Shown: positions 1 through 9,242, counted from the first letter of the stretch. The stretch: DNA of 64,000 bases from Corynebacterium testudinoris (GCF_001021045.1 NZ_CP011545.1:2170001-2234000), one strand, 5' to 3'. Notes: generated by a model from the letters alone, not told the origin. Made by a program: numbers and translations.

Positions 1-176
1 CCCCGCAGCAGGCGCCAATATAATTTACGCCTCACACAAATGACCTAAGTCAGGATTACCAGTTGGCTGCGTCCGTTGGCGTGGCGTTTCTGCAGCTCCC
101 AGCGGAGTCCCCACACACCTGAAACAATCGCACTAAGCACTGCATGCAGTCTCCTTTCACACGCGTCCTCACGGCA

Positions 177-1082
177 TCAAGCGTCCATCATCTCCGCCAG
201 CTGCTCCTCCGACCGGGCCCGTCCAGCAAGGTCACTCATCCCGCCGGTTACCAGCACCTCCCCCATTACCCGCAGTTGCTTCTCCACTTCCCGCGGGGTC
301 CCCCACACCGCCATCTCCAAGGTTTGCGCCATCCGGCGCCTTTCGGCGTCGCTTGGCACGGGGAGCTCATCCACCGGAAGGAGGGCTTCAAACACTCCGG
401 TGCTGCGGGCGCGGGCCTGCGCCCACGCCTCCGGAAGGAGTAGGTCGCGGGCCGCGTCCGTCGTGTCGGCGACGGCGACGTTGAGGGAGTGAATGACCTG
501 CGGGGCGTCGATAAGCCCGGGACGGAAGGCGCGGCGGTAGAGGTCGGCTGCATCTACTTGGTTTGGGCCGCCGAGGATAACCCCGAGGCCGAGCTCAGCG
601 GCGAGGTGCACAGAGCGGAAGCCTGCGAGCAGCCATATGGGAGTGGCGGTGTCCAGGTGTCCGAGCATTTCCCGCAGGTCCGCAGGGTAGGCTTTCTTCA
701 GTTCGGCAGGATCCCCCTGGCGCAGCGCAGCCCGCACGTCGGCGGTAAAGCCGACAGAGGAGCCGATGCCGGCGTCGACTCGCCCTGGGTACAGAGCCTC
801 CAGGGTGGCGATTTGCTCAGCAACAATGAGCGGCTGGTGCGCCGGAAGCATGATTCCCGCTGTACCCACCCGGATTCGACTGGTGCCCGCGCCGACGGCA
901 GTGGCTAGCATCGCCGGCTGTGTCCCGGGGATGCCTGGGACGCCGTGATGTTCGGCAACGAGGAAGCGGTCGAAACCAAGGGCCTCAACGTGGCGGGCGT
1001 GGTCAATCACTCCCTGCAGGACATCCGCCGTGGTGGATGAGCCGCCGATGGCATTGGCCCGGTCGAGGACAGAGAAACGCAT
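177..1082 (-). CDS. LLM-class flavin-dependent oxidoreductase (luciferase-like)
   Basis: A 301-residue protein of the bacterial luciferase-like monooxygenase superfamily, probably an F420- or FMN-dependent enzyme; the substrate cannot be read from sequence. The N-terminus (MRFSVLDRANAIGG) is followed by the family pattern RFLVAEHHGVPGI near residue 40, then SRIRVGTAGIMLPAHQPL and the TLEALYPGRVDAGIG segment. The frame is open further upstream, but family alignment puts the start at the ATG at 1082; the extra residues are low-complexity and overlap doxX. It is the last gene of a minus-strand run tetR-doxX-oxidoreductase. Its Leu-Ile-Asp codons at 506-516 contain one copy of the recurrent GCTTATCGACG word. 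The family call is solid; the reaction is unknown. Confidence 0.85.
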   Translation of the reverse strand: MRFSVLDRANAIGGSSTTADVLQGVIDHARHVEALGFDRFLVAEHHGVPGIPGTQPAMLATAVGAGTSRIRVGTAGIMLPAHQPLIVAEQIATLEALYPGRVDAGIGSSVGFTADVRAALRQGDPAELKKAYPADLREMLGHLDTATPIWLLAGFRSVHLAAELGLGVILGGPNQVDAADLYRRAFRPGLIDAPQVIHSLNVAVADTTDAARDLLLPEAWAQARARSTGVFEALLPVDELPVPSDAERRRMAQTLEMAVWGTPREVEKQLRVMGEVLVTGGMSDLAGRARSEEQLAEMMDA

Positions 1083-1129
1083 GGCCCCCAGAGTAGGCGG
1101 AGCCTGGGCAACCTCCCCAGCGCACGGGC

Positions 1130-1489
1130 CTACAGCAGGAAAGAGAACACGAGCACGAGGACCGAAAAGGCAAGCATGCCGAGGCAGTTCATCCAAAAGG
1201 ACACTCCGGTGAAGCGGGCCCGGAGGTGGGCGGCGGCTGCGCAGAGGAAGTAGGCGATAACTCCGCAGGTGGCGGCGAGGCCGACTCCGGGAACCCACAT
1301 TCCAATGATGAGTCCAGTGACCGCGAGGAGCTTGATCGCGATCAGCGTCCACCACCATTCGCGTGGGAAGCCGACTCCGGTGAGGCAGTCGCTGATGAAC
1401 TTGGGAGGCTTGATCGACGCGATCGCATCAATAAGAAGTACGGCGGCCAACAGTGCGGGTAGCCACCAGGGCTCTGGGAGAAGGTTCAT
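1130..1489 (-). CDS. DoxX-like integral membrane protein
   Basis: A 119-residue protein with four predicted membrane helices, roughly residues 8-26, 46-64, 68-86 and 98-118. It resembles the DoxX/DoxX-like family of small membrane proteins, often associated with redox stress, with the characteristic GVGFPREWWWTLIAIKLLAVTGLIIG stretch in the middle. Its ATG overlaps the TGA of the upstream TetR gene (ATGA at 1486-1489), so the two are probably translationally coupled. It probably shares the palindromic operator upstream of the regulator. Specific function unknown. Confidence 0.75.
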   Translation of the reverse strand: MNLLPEPWWLPALLAAVLLIDAIASIKPPKFISDCLTGVGFPREWWWTLIAIKLLAVTGLIIGMWVPGVGLAATCGVIAYFLCAAAAHLRARFTGVSFWMNCLGMLAFSVLVLVFSFLL

Positions 1490-2070
1490 TCTAGGGACCC
1501 TTGTGTTTGGCAGATTGCTGCGACGATGCGGTTGAGGCTTTGTTTTAATTGTTCGGGATCGTGGTCATTCTTCGCTGACCAGGTAAAAAGCCGTCCGATG
1601 TAGGCGAAGTAGATGCTCTCAGCGAGTGCATGTGCGTTGGGTATTCCGGCGGAATGCACCACGGTCTCGATTTCGGAAATGAGGACACTGGCAAGTTCCG
1701 TGAAGATGCTTGATTCGGTGTGGCCGGAAACGAGAACGGAACCGTACGTGCGGGAAAGTTCCGGGTCGCTGGTGAACAGCTCCACGAAGGGACTGACCAG
1801 CGCAGTGATGTGCTCTGCAACGCCCGCAGAATCTGCCAAGGAATCCTCCGTTCGCCGCCGATGAATCTCCTCGATGCGTCGGTCGAAGCAGGCAACGAGG
1901 AGTGCGTTTTTATCTCCGACCGACATGACGGTGCCTGTACTCACCCCGGCCGACGCGGCGATATCGCGAACCGTGGTCACCGCGAAGCCTTTGGCCTGGA
2001 AGAGCTCACCAGCGGCCTTAAGCACTCGGGATTCCGTTTCGCGTCTCTGAGTTTCCCTCGCCTCGCTCAC
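1486..2070 (-). CDS. TetR-family transcriptional regulator
   Basis: A 194-residue repressor-type protein. The N-terminal helix-turn-helix is clear (ESRVLKAAGELFQAKGF, then TTVRDIAASAGVSTGTVMSVGDK), followed by an all-helical ligand-binding domain. I place the start at the GTG at 2070 because AGGGAG (2078-2083) lies 7 nt upstream. An ATG at 2100 is in frame but would put the start inside a double palindrome that looks like the operator. It is the first gene of a run with doxX and the LLM oxidoreductase and probably controls that operon and itself. Inducer unknown. Confidence 0.88.
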   Translation of the reverse strand: MSEARETQRRETESRVLKAAGELFQAKGFAVTTVRDIAASAGVSTGTVMSVGDKNALLVACFDRRIEEIHRRRTEDSLADSAGVAEHITALVSPFVELFTSDPELSRTYGSVLVSGHTESSIFTELASVLISEIETVVHSAGIPNAHALAESIYFAYIGRLFTWSAKNDHDPEQLKQSLNRIVAAICQTQGSLE

Positions 2071-2087
2071 GCAATCACTCCCTAGAC

Positions 2088-2112
2088 TGAACATGTTCAT
2101 TGAACACGTTCA
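2088..2112. promoter_or_regulatory. Double palindromic operator upstream of tetR
   Basis: Two adjacent 12-bp palindromes separated by one base: TGAACATGTTCA (2088-2099, perfect) and TGAACACGTTCA (2101-2112, one non-complementary pair). They lie 18-42 bp upstream of the chosen GTG start of the TetR gene, a typical position for autoregulation. The sequence is direct; binding by this TetR is inferred from position. Confidence 0.7.
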
Positions 2113-2184
2113 GCCTAGCCGCATGCGATGCAAAACGCCAGGATCGGGAGCCGAGCATTCTTCACGCGTCCCTTGATCCACGAA

Positions 2185-3144
2185 TCACCGCACCCACCAC
2201 CGCCCAGCAAGCCGATGAGCAATGACCAGACCAGCGCCCATGGCCAGCATCGTGAGGAGGGCATTGGAAAGGTCACTCGACGTCGCGAGGAGCAAATCCG
2301 TGGTTGGGCTGTTGGCCAGTTCGACTATTCCGGAGGTGGCCCGGAACACCAGGACTCCCGGCACGAGCGCGACCACGGAGGCGAAGCCGATGCCTGCGAA
2401 GGGCAGGTGCATGCGATGAGCAACGGGAGTGAGGAGAAGGCCCGTGACCAGGCAGGCCGCGAAGGCCGCAACCGCTCCGTTGTAGTCCAGTTGGTAGAGC
2501 AGGACGTAGCGAACCACATGGGCAATGGCGCCGATCGCCACGGGCCAGATGAGGTGGCGGGGGCGGAGACCGAAGTAGACGGAGTAGGACGCGCCCGCTA
2601 CGGCGGCCGCCGCGGTGTCGACCAGAATTGTCGGTTCGTTCACCGCGGCATTCGAGGGTGGAAGCCCACCCGTTGCTATCAGCCCAAGGATGAGCCCTGC
2701 GCAGATGGCCGCGAGGATGGTGAGCGCGTAGGTGAGGCGACCAATCCCGATGCCGATGTGGAGTCCTGCTAGATCGAGAAGCCCATTGAGTAGATGTGGC
2801 CCGGGAACCAAAACCATCGCTGGGCAGAGAGCGACGAGCAAGGAGAGGTTCGCTGTTGAACCGGCATGCACGGCAGAGGCGGTGATCCCGGCGATGAGTG
2901 CGGCGCCCAGGGCTTGGCCAACGAGGCTGACGTGGAAGCGGCCCAATTGTCGCCGTACGAGGCCACCAATCCCGGCCACCACAGCGATGATGGCTAGTTC
3001 GAGGGGTTGCCGGGAACCGAAGATGATGGCCAGCGCTGTGGCTCCAGTCATACACGCCAGGGCAAAGACGGGGTCAGAATACGGCTTGAGCTTGGAGTGT
3101 TGGAACAGCGTGGGGCCTAGAACCTCAGCCTCGTCGGAGGAAGA
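2185..3144 (-). pseudogene. thrE: thrE-type threonine/serine exporter, C-terminal part (split by IS)
   Basis: The membrane part of a ThrE-family amino-acid exporter: about ten hydrophobic segments, including PLELAIIAVVAGIGGLVRRQL, the first-half pore region ending GLILGLIATGG, and a second half (RYVLLYQLDYNGAVAAFAACLVTGLLL). It has no start of its own, because its 5' part lies beyond an IS256-type element at 4599-4876. Removing the element and one 8-bp duplication rejoins the two parts in one frame of 409 codons. As it stands, the gene cannot give full-length protein; internal initiation at the ATG at 3051 is possible. The ThrE call rests on topology and N-domain features remembered from the family. 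Confidence 0.8.
3137..3144. repeat. 8-bp target site duplication, left copy
   Basis: GAGGAAGA directly precedes the left end of the IS256-type element and is repeated exactly at 4599-4606 after its right end. Duplications of 8-9 bp are usual for IS256-family transposition. The undecayed copies argue for a recent insertion. Confidence 0.85.
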
Positions 3145-4598
3145 GGTTATGTCCTCTAGCGTGGTGTATCTGTAGCTGCCGGTGACGACCCCCAGGGAAA
3201 ATGTGGGCGACCACCGCAGGTACCTTTCGAATCAACTCCTACATCTCCTCGAAAGGACAACCCACGATGGCCGCTGGCCCTCATTCTATCGACCCGACCA
3301 CCTACCTCGACGACCTGCTCTCCCAGGCCTCGCCGGACCTGATGCGGCAGATGCTCCAAAGCTTCATCAACCAAATCTTGTCGACCCAGGCCGATCAGGT
3401 CTGCGGCGCCGATTACGCCACCACCAGCGATGCTCGCGTCAACACCCGCAATGGCTACCGCCACCGCGACCTCGACACCCGGGTGGGCACCATCGACGTC
3501 GCCATCCCGAAACTACGCACCGGCTCCTTCTTCCCCGACTGGCTGCTGGAACGACGCACCCGAGCCGAACGAGCCCTGACCACCGTGATCGCCACTTGCT
3601 ACCTCAAAGGGGTCTCCACCCGCAGGATGAACGACCTGGTCGCCACCCTCGGGATTAACAACCTCTCGAAGTCCCAGGTATCCGAGATGGCCAAAGAACT
3701 CGACACCATGGTCGAGGACTTCCGCACCAGACCATTGGATACCAGCCCGTATCTCTACGTCTCGTGTGACGCGTTAACCATGAAAGTCCGCGAAGGCGGA
3801 CGGGTGGTGAAAACCTCCGTGTTGTTGGCCACCGGGGTTAATGCTGAAGGCTACCGGGAACTATTGGGCATGCAGGTCGCCACCGCAGAGTCATCAGCGT
3901 CGTGGACTGGGTTCTTCCGGGATCTTAAGGCTAGGGGCCTTAACGAGGTGTACCTGGTTACTAGTGACGCGCACCTGGGTATCCAGCACGCGATCGGCGA
4001 GGTATTACCGAATGCGTCATGGCAGCGGTGTCGGACCCATTTCGCCAAGAATCTCTCCGGGCTGGTGTCGAAGACGCAGTGGCCGACGTTATCGGCGATG
4101 TTCCACACGATCTTCCAGCAACCGGATGCAGCATCGGTGTGGGCCCAGGCGAGGGAGGTCGTGGCGTTTTGCGAGCAGAGGTTTCCGCATGTTGCTGACT
4201 ATCTGGAGGAGTCGTTGGATGAGCTGTTGGCGTTTACGAATACGCCGAAGTCGGTGTGGAAGAAGGTGTGGTCGAATAACCCGACTGAGCGGCTCAATCG
4301 GGAGATCCGTAGGCGTACTGATGTCGTGGGCATCTTTCCCAATCGTGAGGCTGTGATCCGTTTGGTGGGGGCTGTGTTGGCGGAGCAGCATGATGATTGG
4401 ATTCAGCAGAAGCGGTATATGTCGTTGACGAGTCTGGAGCAGACCAAGACGCTGATGAGGGCTAATATCATTGACCCCGGTGAGAAGGCTGAGGTGGTGG
4501 CATGAACCGGTATTGGTATCGGGTGCGTGCCGGCCCTTGGGGTCGTTAGGCCTTCAGTTTTATCGAAAGGTAGAAACACCACTCCCGCGGACTTGACC
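3145..4598 (+). mobile_element. IS256-family insertion sequence inserted in thrE
   Basis: A 1,454-bp element with imperfect terminal inverted repeats. The left end begins GGTTATGTCCTC and the inverted right end GGTCAAGTCCGC; both then share GTGGTGT within the first 23 bases, about 19 of 27 positions matching. The ends start with GG, as in other IS256 elements, and are bounded by the 8-bp repeat GAGGAAGA. The only gene is the DDE transposase at 3267-4505. The element looks complete and potentially active. Confidence 0.88.
3267..4505 (+). CDS. IS256-family transposase
   Basis: A 412-residue mutator/IS256-type DDE transposase. Catalytic candidates are D168 (YVSCDAL), D234 (VTSDAHLGI) and E341 (SNNPTERLNREIRRR), with the usual C/H context WQRCRTHFAKN near residue 255. 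The length matches intact family members. I start at the ATG at 3267, preceded by AAAGGA about ten bases upstream; an in-frame ATG at 3201 is less likely. It runs opposite to the interrupted exporter gene. No frameshift or internal stop is seen. Confidence 0.95.
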   Translation: MAAGPHSIDPTTYLDDLLSQASPDLMRQMLQSFINQILSTQADQVCGADYATTSDARVNTRNGYRHRDLDTRVGTIDVAIPKLRTGSFFPDWLLERRTRAERALTTVIATCYLKGVSTRRMNDLVATLGINNLSKSQVSEMAKELDTMVEDFRTRPLDTSPYLYVSCDALTMKVREGGRVVKTSVLLATGVNAEGYRELLGMQVATAESSASWTGFFRDLKARGLNEVYLVTSDAHLGIQHAIGEVLPNASWQRCRTHFAKNLSGLVSKTQWPTLSAMFHTIFQQPDAASVWAQAREVVAFCEQRFPHVADYLEESLDELLAFTNTPKSVWKKVWSNNPTERLNREIRRRTDVVGIFPNREAVIRLVGAVLAEQHDDWIQQKRYMSLTSLEQTKTLMRANIIDPGEKAEVVA

Positions 4599-4606
4599 GA
4601 GGAAGA
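4599..4606. repeat. 8-bp target site duplication, right copy
   Basis: The exact second copy of GAGGAAGA (compare 3137-3144). In the interrupted gene's frame, the copies encode the start of Ser-Ser-Ser, so excision with loss of one copy restores the exporter frame precisely. Confidence 0.85.
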
Positions 4607-4876
4607 AGTAAGAGTTCTCTTCGTCTCGGCGACGACGTGCATGTTGACCGCAGTCGGCGAGGTGGGTACATCGAGATACACCTGCCCGTTTGCCCGGTTG
4701 ACCAGCAGGGTGTGGTCCCAATTTGGTACGACGTCGAGGTCGAGGCCCCACCGCCGCGACGCGTCCTGGACCGCAGCGATGGTGCCCTGTGTGGTGTGGC
4801 CATTGGCCAGCAGATTCGTGACGATGAGCCGGAGGGCTTGCCGCTGGGCGTCGTCACGCGTAGCAGTTTCTTCCAA
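4599..4876 (-). pseudogene. thrE: thrE-type exporter, N-terminal part (split by IS)
   Basis: The cytoplasmic N-domain of the same ThrE-family exporter: AQRQALRLIVTNLLANGHTT, a predicted helix, then alternating strands (LDLDVVPNWDHTLLVNRANGQVYLDVPTS). The start is a TTG at 4876, one base after the malic enzyme stop, with GGGAGA (4883-4888) spaced six bases. The reading frame ends in the IS: translation would run into the element and stop at 4403, giving a 157-residue truncated product. The close spacing suggests co-transcription with the malic enzyme gene. Confidence 0.75.
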
Positions 4877-4877
4877 C

Positions 4878-6536
4878 TCAGTTCTCCCGTGCGTAGGTCG
4901 GTTCCCACATGGCATCCTGCACGGCCTGCACCAGGTCATCGTGCTCGATGGTGGCAACCTGGTCCTTGGCCGCCTGCTTGGCCACCGCGACGGCAACCGT
5001 GGCAGAGGAGGCTCGCAGGTTGGCAACATCTGGCAGGATGGCCGCGCCGAGGGAGGTCGGGTCGACCTGGGATGCGACGGCCTCGGCCGCGGCGAGGAGC
5101 ATGCCGTCGGTGACGTGCTTGGCACCGGACACGATGGTTCCCAGCCCCAGTCCGGGGTAGAGAAGCGCGTTGTTGCCCTGGCCGATGACGAAGCGGGTGC
5201 CGTCATAGTCGAAGGGTTCGATCGGGATTCCGGCGGCGACGAGCGCCTTGCCCTTGCTCCACGGGATGATGTCGGTGGGGCTTGCTTCGATGCGGCTGGT
5301 GGGGTTGGACAGCGGCAGGATGATGGGGCGTTCGACGCCGTCACACATGGCCTCGATGACGTCGCGAGTGAAGGCGCCGTGGTCGGTCGAGGTGCCGATG
5401 AGGATGGTGGGCTTGACCTGGCGAATAACCTCGAGCAGGCGGATGTGGCCGTCAGTGCGGTTCCAATCGCTCACCTCGGCGGCGGGGCGGGCGTAGGGCT
5501 GTTGGTAGTCGGGAAGGTCTGACATGTCGTCGGTGACGAGACCGCGGACGTCGATAAGCCAGATCCGGGAGGTGGCCTCCGCAGGGGACAGCCCTGCGCG
5601 CACCATGCCGGCATGGATTTGGTCGGCCATGCCGGTTCCGGCGGTGCCGGCGCCGTAGACGACGAGGCGCTGGTCGGCGAAGGTCTGGCCGGTGACTTTC
5701 ATGCCGGAGAAGACGGCGGACATGACGATGGCGCCGGTGCCCTGCATGTCATCGTTGAAGATGCGGTAGGTGTCCGCGTTGTTGACCAGGATGCGGCGGG
5801 CGTTGGAGGGGCCGAAGTCCTCGAAGTGCAGGAGGGCATTCGGGAACTTCTTCGCGGCAACCTTGAGATATTCGGCGATGAACTCGTCGTACTTCTCTCC
5901 CCGGACGCGGGAGTAACGGTTGCCCAGGTAGGCGGGATCGTTGAGCAGGTCCTCGTTGTTGGTGCCGCAGTCGAGGTTGACGGCGATGGTACGACCCGGG
6001 TGGATGCCCGCGGCGGCGGTGTAAATTGCCAGCTTGCCCACGGAAATGTCGGTGCCGTTGACGCCCCAGTCACCGATGCCAAGGATTTCCTCCGCGTCCG
6101 AGCACACGAGCAGGTCGACGTCGTCCGGGCCGAGCCCGAGGGTGTCGAAGGATGCCTCAATGTCCTCGATGCGGTCGATGGAGAGGTAGACGGCGCGCGT
6201 GCGGCGGTAATCGCGAGACCATTTCTCAATCGCTTCACCGACGGTCGGGTCGTAGACGATGGGAAAGAGCTCGGACATGTGGTCCGTGAGCAGGCGGTAA
6301 TACACCGTCTCATTGCGGTTGTGCAGCTGGTCGAGATAGATGTACTTCTGCAGGTTGTCCTCGTAGGAGGACAGCTGCGCGTAGCAGCGGGCAGCCTGCT
6401 GGTCGAGGGTCTCCACGGCGGAGGGTAACCGACCGATGAGGCCCAAGCTGGCTCGTTCTTCACGGGTGTAGGCGGTTCCCTTGGTGTGGAGGGAATCGGC
6501 AAGAGAATCGGCAAGAGACTCAGGAAGGGATGACAT
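4878..6536 (-). CDS. NAD-type malic enzyme (large form)
   Basis: A 552-residue malic enzyme of the large NAD-dependent/eukaryote-like type, or possibly the related malolactic enzyme; malate is converted to pyruvate (or lactate) and CO2. The signatures are the YLDQLHNRNETVYYRLL N-domain, LDCGTNNEDLLNDPAYLG, the metal-site segment HFEDFGPSNARRIL...FNDDMQGTGAI, and the Rossmann motif VYGAGTAGTGMADQI. It differs from the short (~390-residue) NADP enzyme known in C. glutamicum. The start is the ATG at 6536 with GGAGGT close upstream. An RpiR regulator lies upstream on the same strand, and the broken exporter gene follows with a 1-bp gap. One GCTTATCGACG word lies at 5549-5559. Confidence 0.9.
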   Translation of the reverse strand: MSSLPESLADSLADSLHTKGTAYTREERASLGLIGRLPSAVETLDQQAARCYAQLSSYEDNLQKYIYLDQLHNRNETVYYRLLTDHMSELFPIVYDPTVGEAIEKWSRDYRRTRAVYLSIDRIEDIEASFDTLGLGPDDVDLLVCSDAEEILGIGDWGVNGTDISVGKLAIYTAAAGIHPGRTIAVNLDCGTNNEDLLNDPAYLGNRYSRVRGEKYDEFIAEYLKVAAKKFPNALLHFEDFGPSNARRILVNNADTYRIFNDDMQGTGAIVMSAVFSGMKVTGQTFADQRLVVYGAGTAGTGMADQIHAGMVRAGLSPAEATSRIWLIDVRGLVTDDMSDLPDYQQPYARPAAEVSDWNRTDGHIRLLEVIRQVKPTILIGTSTDHGAFTRDVIEAMCDGVERPIILPLSNPTSRIEASPTDIIPWSKGKALVAAGIPIEPFDYDGTRFVIGQGNNALLYPGLGLGTIVSGAKHVTDGMLLAAAEAVASQVDPTSLGAAILPDVANLRASSATVAVAVAKQAAKDQVATIEHDDLVQAVQDAMWEPTYAREN

Positions 6537-6606
6537 GTGGACCTCCGTCGGTGTCCAATCGGGAAAGTCTGTCGCTACAGCAACAGCTACCACCCGAGTA
6601 TGTCAC

Positions 6607-7467
6607 TTAACTTTCAAACGGTCTAGGGTTTTTCGCCGGATGTATGCCTAACGCATCGAAGGACAACTCAATGGCATCAGCGCGCCGGTGCCCCTCGGGC
6701 TGAGCATCCGCGACCCCCTCGAGGAGAACTTCGAGGGTGGCCAGCAGGGACACCCGACTCCCGAACGGCGTACCCGGCCCCGTCCGCAGGCGCAACGGGA
6801 CGTCGGCCATCGCCAACAGCGGGCTGGTCACCACATTCGTGATCGCGATCGTGGTCGCCCCCACGGCGCGCGCCCGCTCCAGGAGATGAAGAATAGGCAA
6901 CGGATCGCGGTCATAGGCCGTGGCGAGAACAACGTGCTGGCTACTCAGGTCGGCGATCTCGTGCGGCCATCGGTCGGTTCCGCCGAGGATGTGCACGCCA
7001 CCACGGATAAACGACAGCAACAGTCCGACGTGTTCCAGCAACGGCTGGCCCGAAGCGACCGCGCCCAGCATGAGGGGGCGGGAGGTATCGCACATCACGT
7101 CGATGGCCCGCTGAACGTGCTCCGCGTCGAGGGAGAGAGCCGTGGCATCCAGGTCGTCCCCGGCGAGCGTAAACCGATCGGCCACCACGACCGGCGAGTG
7201 CGGCGCGGCCATGCGGTCCCCCGGCCGTTCCAGCACCATGCGGGCATCTGTGCTTAACGACGCCGCCATGTCCCGGAAATCCTCAAACCCCAGCTTCCGC
7301 GCGAAGCGCGTCACCGAGGCGGTGCTCACCCCCGAGGCAGACGCCACCTGTTGCAAGTTCATGAACGCTGCCCCGGGCAGCGATGATTCATAAAACCGCG
7401 CGACTGCCTGCCCACTCGTCGTCAAGTCATTCGCCTGGCCGGTGCGTCGGAGCACTTCCCATGTCAT
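6607..7467 (-). CDS. RpiR/MurR-family transcriptional regulator
   Basis: A 286-residue regulator. The N-terminal helix-turn-helix of the RpiR type (MNLQQVASASGVSTASVTRFARKLGFEDFRDM, about residues 36-67) is followed by a SIS sugar-isomerase-like domain (RPLMLGAVASGQPLLEHVG... HVVLATAYDRDPLPILHLLERARAVGATTIAITN). The ATG at 7467 is the likely start; a TTG three codons further up is in frame. It lies immediately upstream of the malic enzyme on the same strand and is a plausible local regulator of it. Effector unknown. Confidence 0.85.
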   Translation of the reverse strand: MTWEVLRRTGQANDLTTSGQAVARFYESSLPGAAFMNLQQVASASGVSTASVTRFARKLGFEDFRDMAASLSTDARMVLERPGDRMAAPHSPVVVADRFTLAGDDLDATALSLDAEHVQRAIDVMCDTSRPLMLGAVASGQPLLEHVGLLLSFIRGGVHILGGTDRWPHEIADLSSQHVVLATAYDRDPLPILHLLERARAVGATTIAITNVVTSPLLAMADVPLRLRTGPGTPFGSRVSLLATLEVLLEGVADAQPEGHRRADAIELSFDALGIHPAKNPRPFES

Positions 7468-7481
7468 CGCAGCCAACCTAA

Positions 7482-8021
7482 CTAGACGCTGTCTCCCTCC
7501 ACCACGGCGTACACCGCCAGGTCAAAGTGCTCGCCGCGGTGGAACTCGGCTTTCCGGGCAATACCTTCAAAGCGGGCGCCTGCCTTTTCGGCCACGTGCC
7601 GGGAGGCGGCATTATCCGCTCGCGCCTTCACCTCTACCCGCTTGGCACCCCCGGCCAGGGCGTACTCCAGGACCAGGCGAAGCGCCACGGACTGCAGGCC
7701 ACGCCCGCGGGCCCAGGGCGCGGTGTGATAGCCGATGTCATAAATCCCGGCATCTTTATTAGTCACCCGCAACTCGATGCTCCCCAGGAAGCGATCATCA
7801 TCGTCCGCGGTCATCACCAACCGCACGTCATCCGTGTCAGCGCTGCCCGCGATGAACGATTCCGCCATGTCCAGCGTGTAGGGCTGGGGGATGGTGGTGA
7901 AGTCGATCATGCGCTGATCCTGGGCGCAGGCGTAGAGGTCGGCCGCGTCGGCGCTAATAAGCGGACGCAGCACGATACCTCCGCCGTGCAGGCGGACGTC
8001 CTTGACTTCCCACAGGTTCAT
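7482..8021 (-). CDS. GNAT-family N-acetyltransferase (RimJ/RimL type)
   Basis: A 179-residue acetyl-CoA-dependent acyltransferase. The fold markers are IVLRPLISADAADLYACAQD at the N-terminus, LGSIELRVTNKDAGIYDIGYHTAPWARGRGLQSVALRLVLEYAL (acetyl-CoA binding around RGRGL), and NAASRHVAEKAGARFEGIAR near the end. This is the pattern of RimJ/RimL-like enzymes that acetylate proteins or small amines; the substrate cannot be told. The ATG at 8021 is chosen; an in-frame TTG nine bases upstream is also possible. Only about 15 bp separates it from the RpiR gene. Confidence 0.85.
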   Translation of the reverse strand: MNLWEVKDVRLHGGGIVLRPLISADAADLYACAQDQRMIDFTTIPQPYTLDMAESFIAGSADTDDVRLVMTADDDDRFLGSIELRVTNKDAGIYDIGYHTAPWARGRGLQSVALRLVLEYALAGGAKRVEVKARADNAASRHVAEKAGARFEGIARKAEFHRGEHFDLAVYAVVEGDSV

Positions 8022-8048
8022 GGTTGCCAAGCTTAGCCGCCCAACCCC

Positions 8049-9242
8049 TTACCAGGAGCTGGTTTCATTAACGTTGCCCTTTTTCCATGTCTCCCAGGGG
8101 ATATTCCAATCGCCCAGGCCGTCATAGCCCGAGAGCGTGCCGGCGATGGTGTTCTTTACCACGACCGGATCGCCGCGCTTGACCGTGTTCTGGAACCAGT
8201 TGGCGGCCTCAGTGGTGACATTGATGCAGCCGTGGGAGACGTTGGAATAGCCCTGCTGGCCCACCGACCAGGGGGCCGCATGGACGTAGATGCCGGAGTA
8301 GGACATCTGCGTGGCGTAATCGACCATCGTTTTGTAGCCGCCGGAATCATGCGAGAGCCCGAAGGTTTCCGAATCCATGAGAAGCTGACTATGCGAGTCG
8401 CCGATAATGTACGTCCCGTTCGGCGTCGGCCAACGATCCGCACCCAGCGACACCGGAATCGATCGCAGCACCTCGCCGTTCTTGGTCACGGTCATCGTCT
8501 TGGTAGCATCATCGACCACCGTCATCACCTCATCGCCGATGGTGAACTTCGCCGCATTATTCGAGTCGCCGTACACCCCATCGCCGAGCTCCTGGCCATA
8601 AATATCAGCCTTGACCGCCACCGACGTCCCCGGAGTCCAATACTGCTCCGGACGCCAGCGCACCTCCTGATTATTCAGCCAGAAAAACTGACCATCCACC
8701 TTCGGCTCCGTCGTAATGCTGATCGCATCCTGAGCTGCCTGCCGGTCGGGGATCGCCTGCGAGAAACGGAACGCAATCGTCTGCGCCACCCCCACGGTCG
8801 AACCATCCAGCGGGGACAGCGCCACCGACGCAACACTCGTCGGCGTCGCCGTAGCGAAGGTGGACTTAGTCGTCTCACCATTCTTATCCTTCGCCGTGAC
8901 GGTATACGTCCGGTTATAACCGAGCACCTCATCGGTGGTCCAGGACTTCGTATCCTCGCTCAACTTGGACTGGATGACCTTCCCGTCCTCATTGACCATC
9001 TCCACACTCGCAAGGCCCTCATCCTGCGACTCCACCGTCACCGGCGTCGCCGGGTCATATTTCTTGGTGCCATCCTTCACCGACATCGTCGGCGCCAACT
9101 TCGCCTCCGGCTCGCTTATCGACGCCTCCCCTTCCGCACCCTGCTGCCTATCCAGCGTGCACGCAGCCAGTCCCACCGCCGCGCACATGGTGACTGCCGT
9201 CAACACTGCCACCCGCCTCACGGCGGACATCGAAATTTTCAC
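8049..9242 (-). CDS. L,D-transpeptidase lipoprotein (LdtMt2-like)
   Basis: A 397-residue cell-wall enzyme that makes 3->3 peptidoglycan cross-links outside the membrane. It has a lipoprotein signal ending GLAAC with the acylated Cys at residue 28, then Ig-like domains (about 45-250) and a C-terminal YkuD domain. The catalytic motif SHGCINV has Cys339. A second conserved block is [23 protein letters not shown]. The start is the GTG at 9242 with GAGGTG six bases upstream; the ATG at 9230 lacks a binding site. Architecture and length match mycobacterial/corynebacterial Ldt proteins. Confidence 0.93.
   Translation of the reverse strand: MKISMSAVRRVAVLTAVTMCAAVGLAACTLDRQQGAEGEASISEPEAKLAPTMSVKDGTKKYDPATPVTVESQDEGLASVEMVNEDGKVIQSKLSEDTKSWTTDEVLGYNRTYTVTAKDKNGETTKSTFATATPTSVASVALSPLDGSTVGVAQTIAFRFSQAIPDRQAAQDAISITTEPKVDGQFFWLNNQEVRWRPEQYWTPGTSVAVKADIYGQELGDGVYGDSNNAAKFTIGDEVMTVVDDATKTMTVTKNGEVLRSIPVSLGADRWPTPNGTYIIGDSHSQLLMDSETFGLSHDSGGYKTMVDYATQMSYSGIYVHAAPWSVGQQGYSNVSHGCINVTTEAANWFQNTVKRGDPVVVKNTIAGTLSGYDGLGDWNIPWETWKKGNVNETSSW

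Noticed and set aside
1083..1358. N-terminal extension of the flavin oxidoreductase
   Set aside because: The extra 92 residues are Arg/Pro-rich, overlap doxX and have no family match; the conserved N-terminus starts at 1082.
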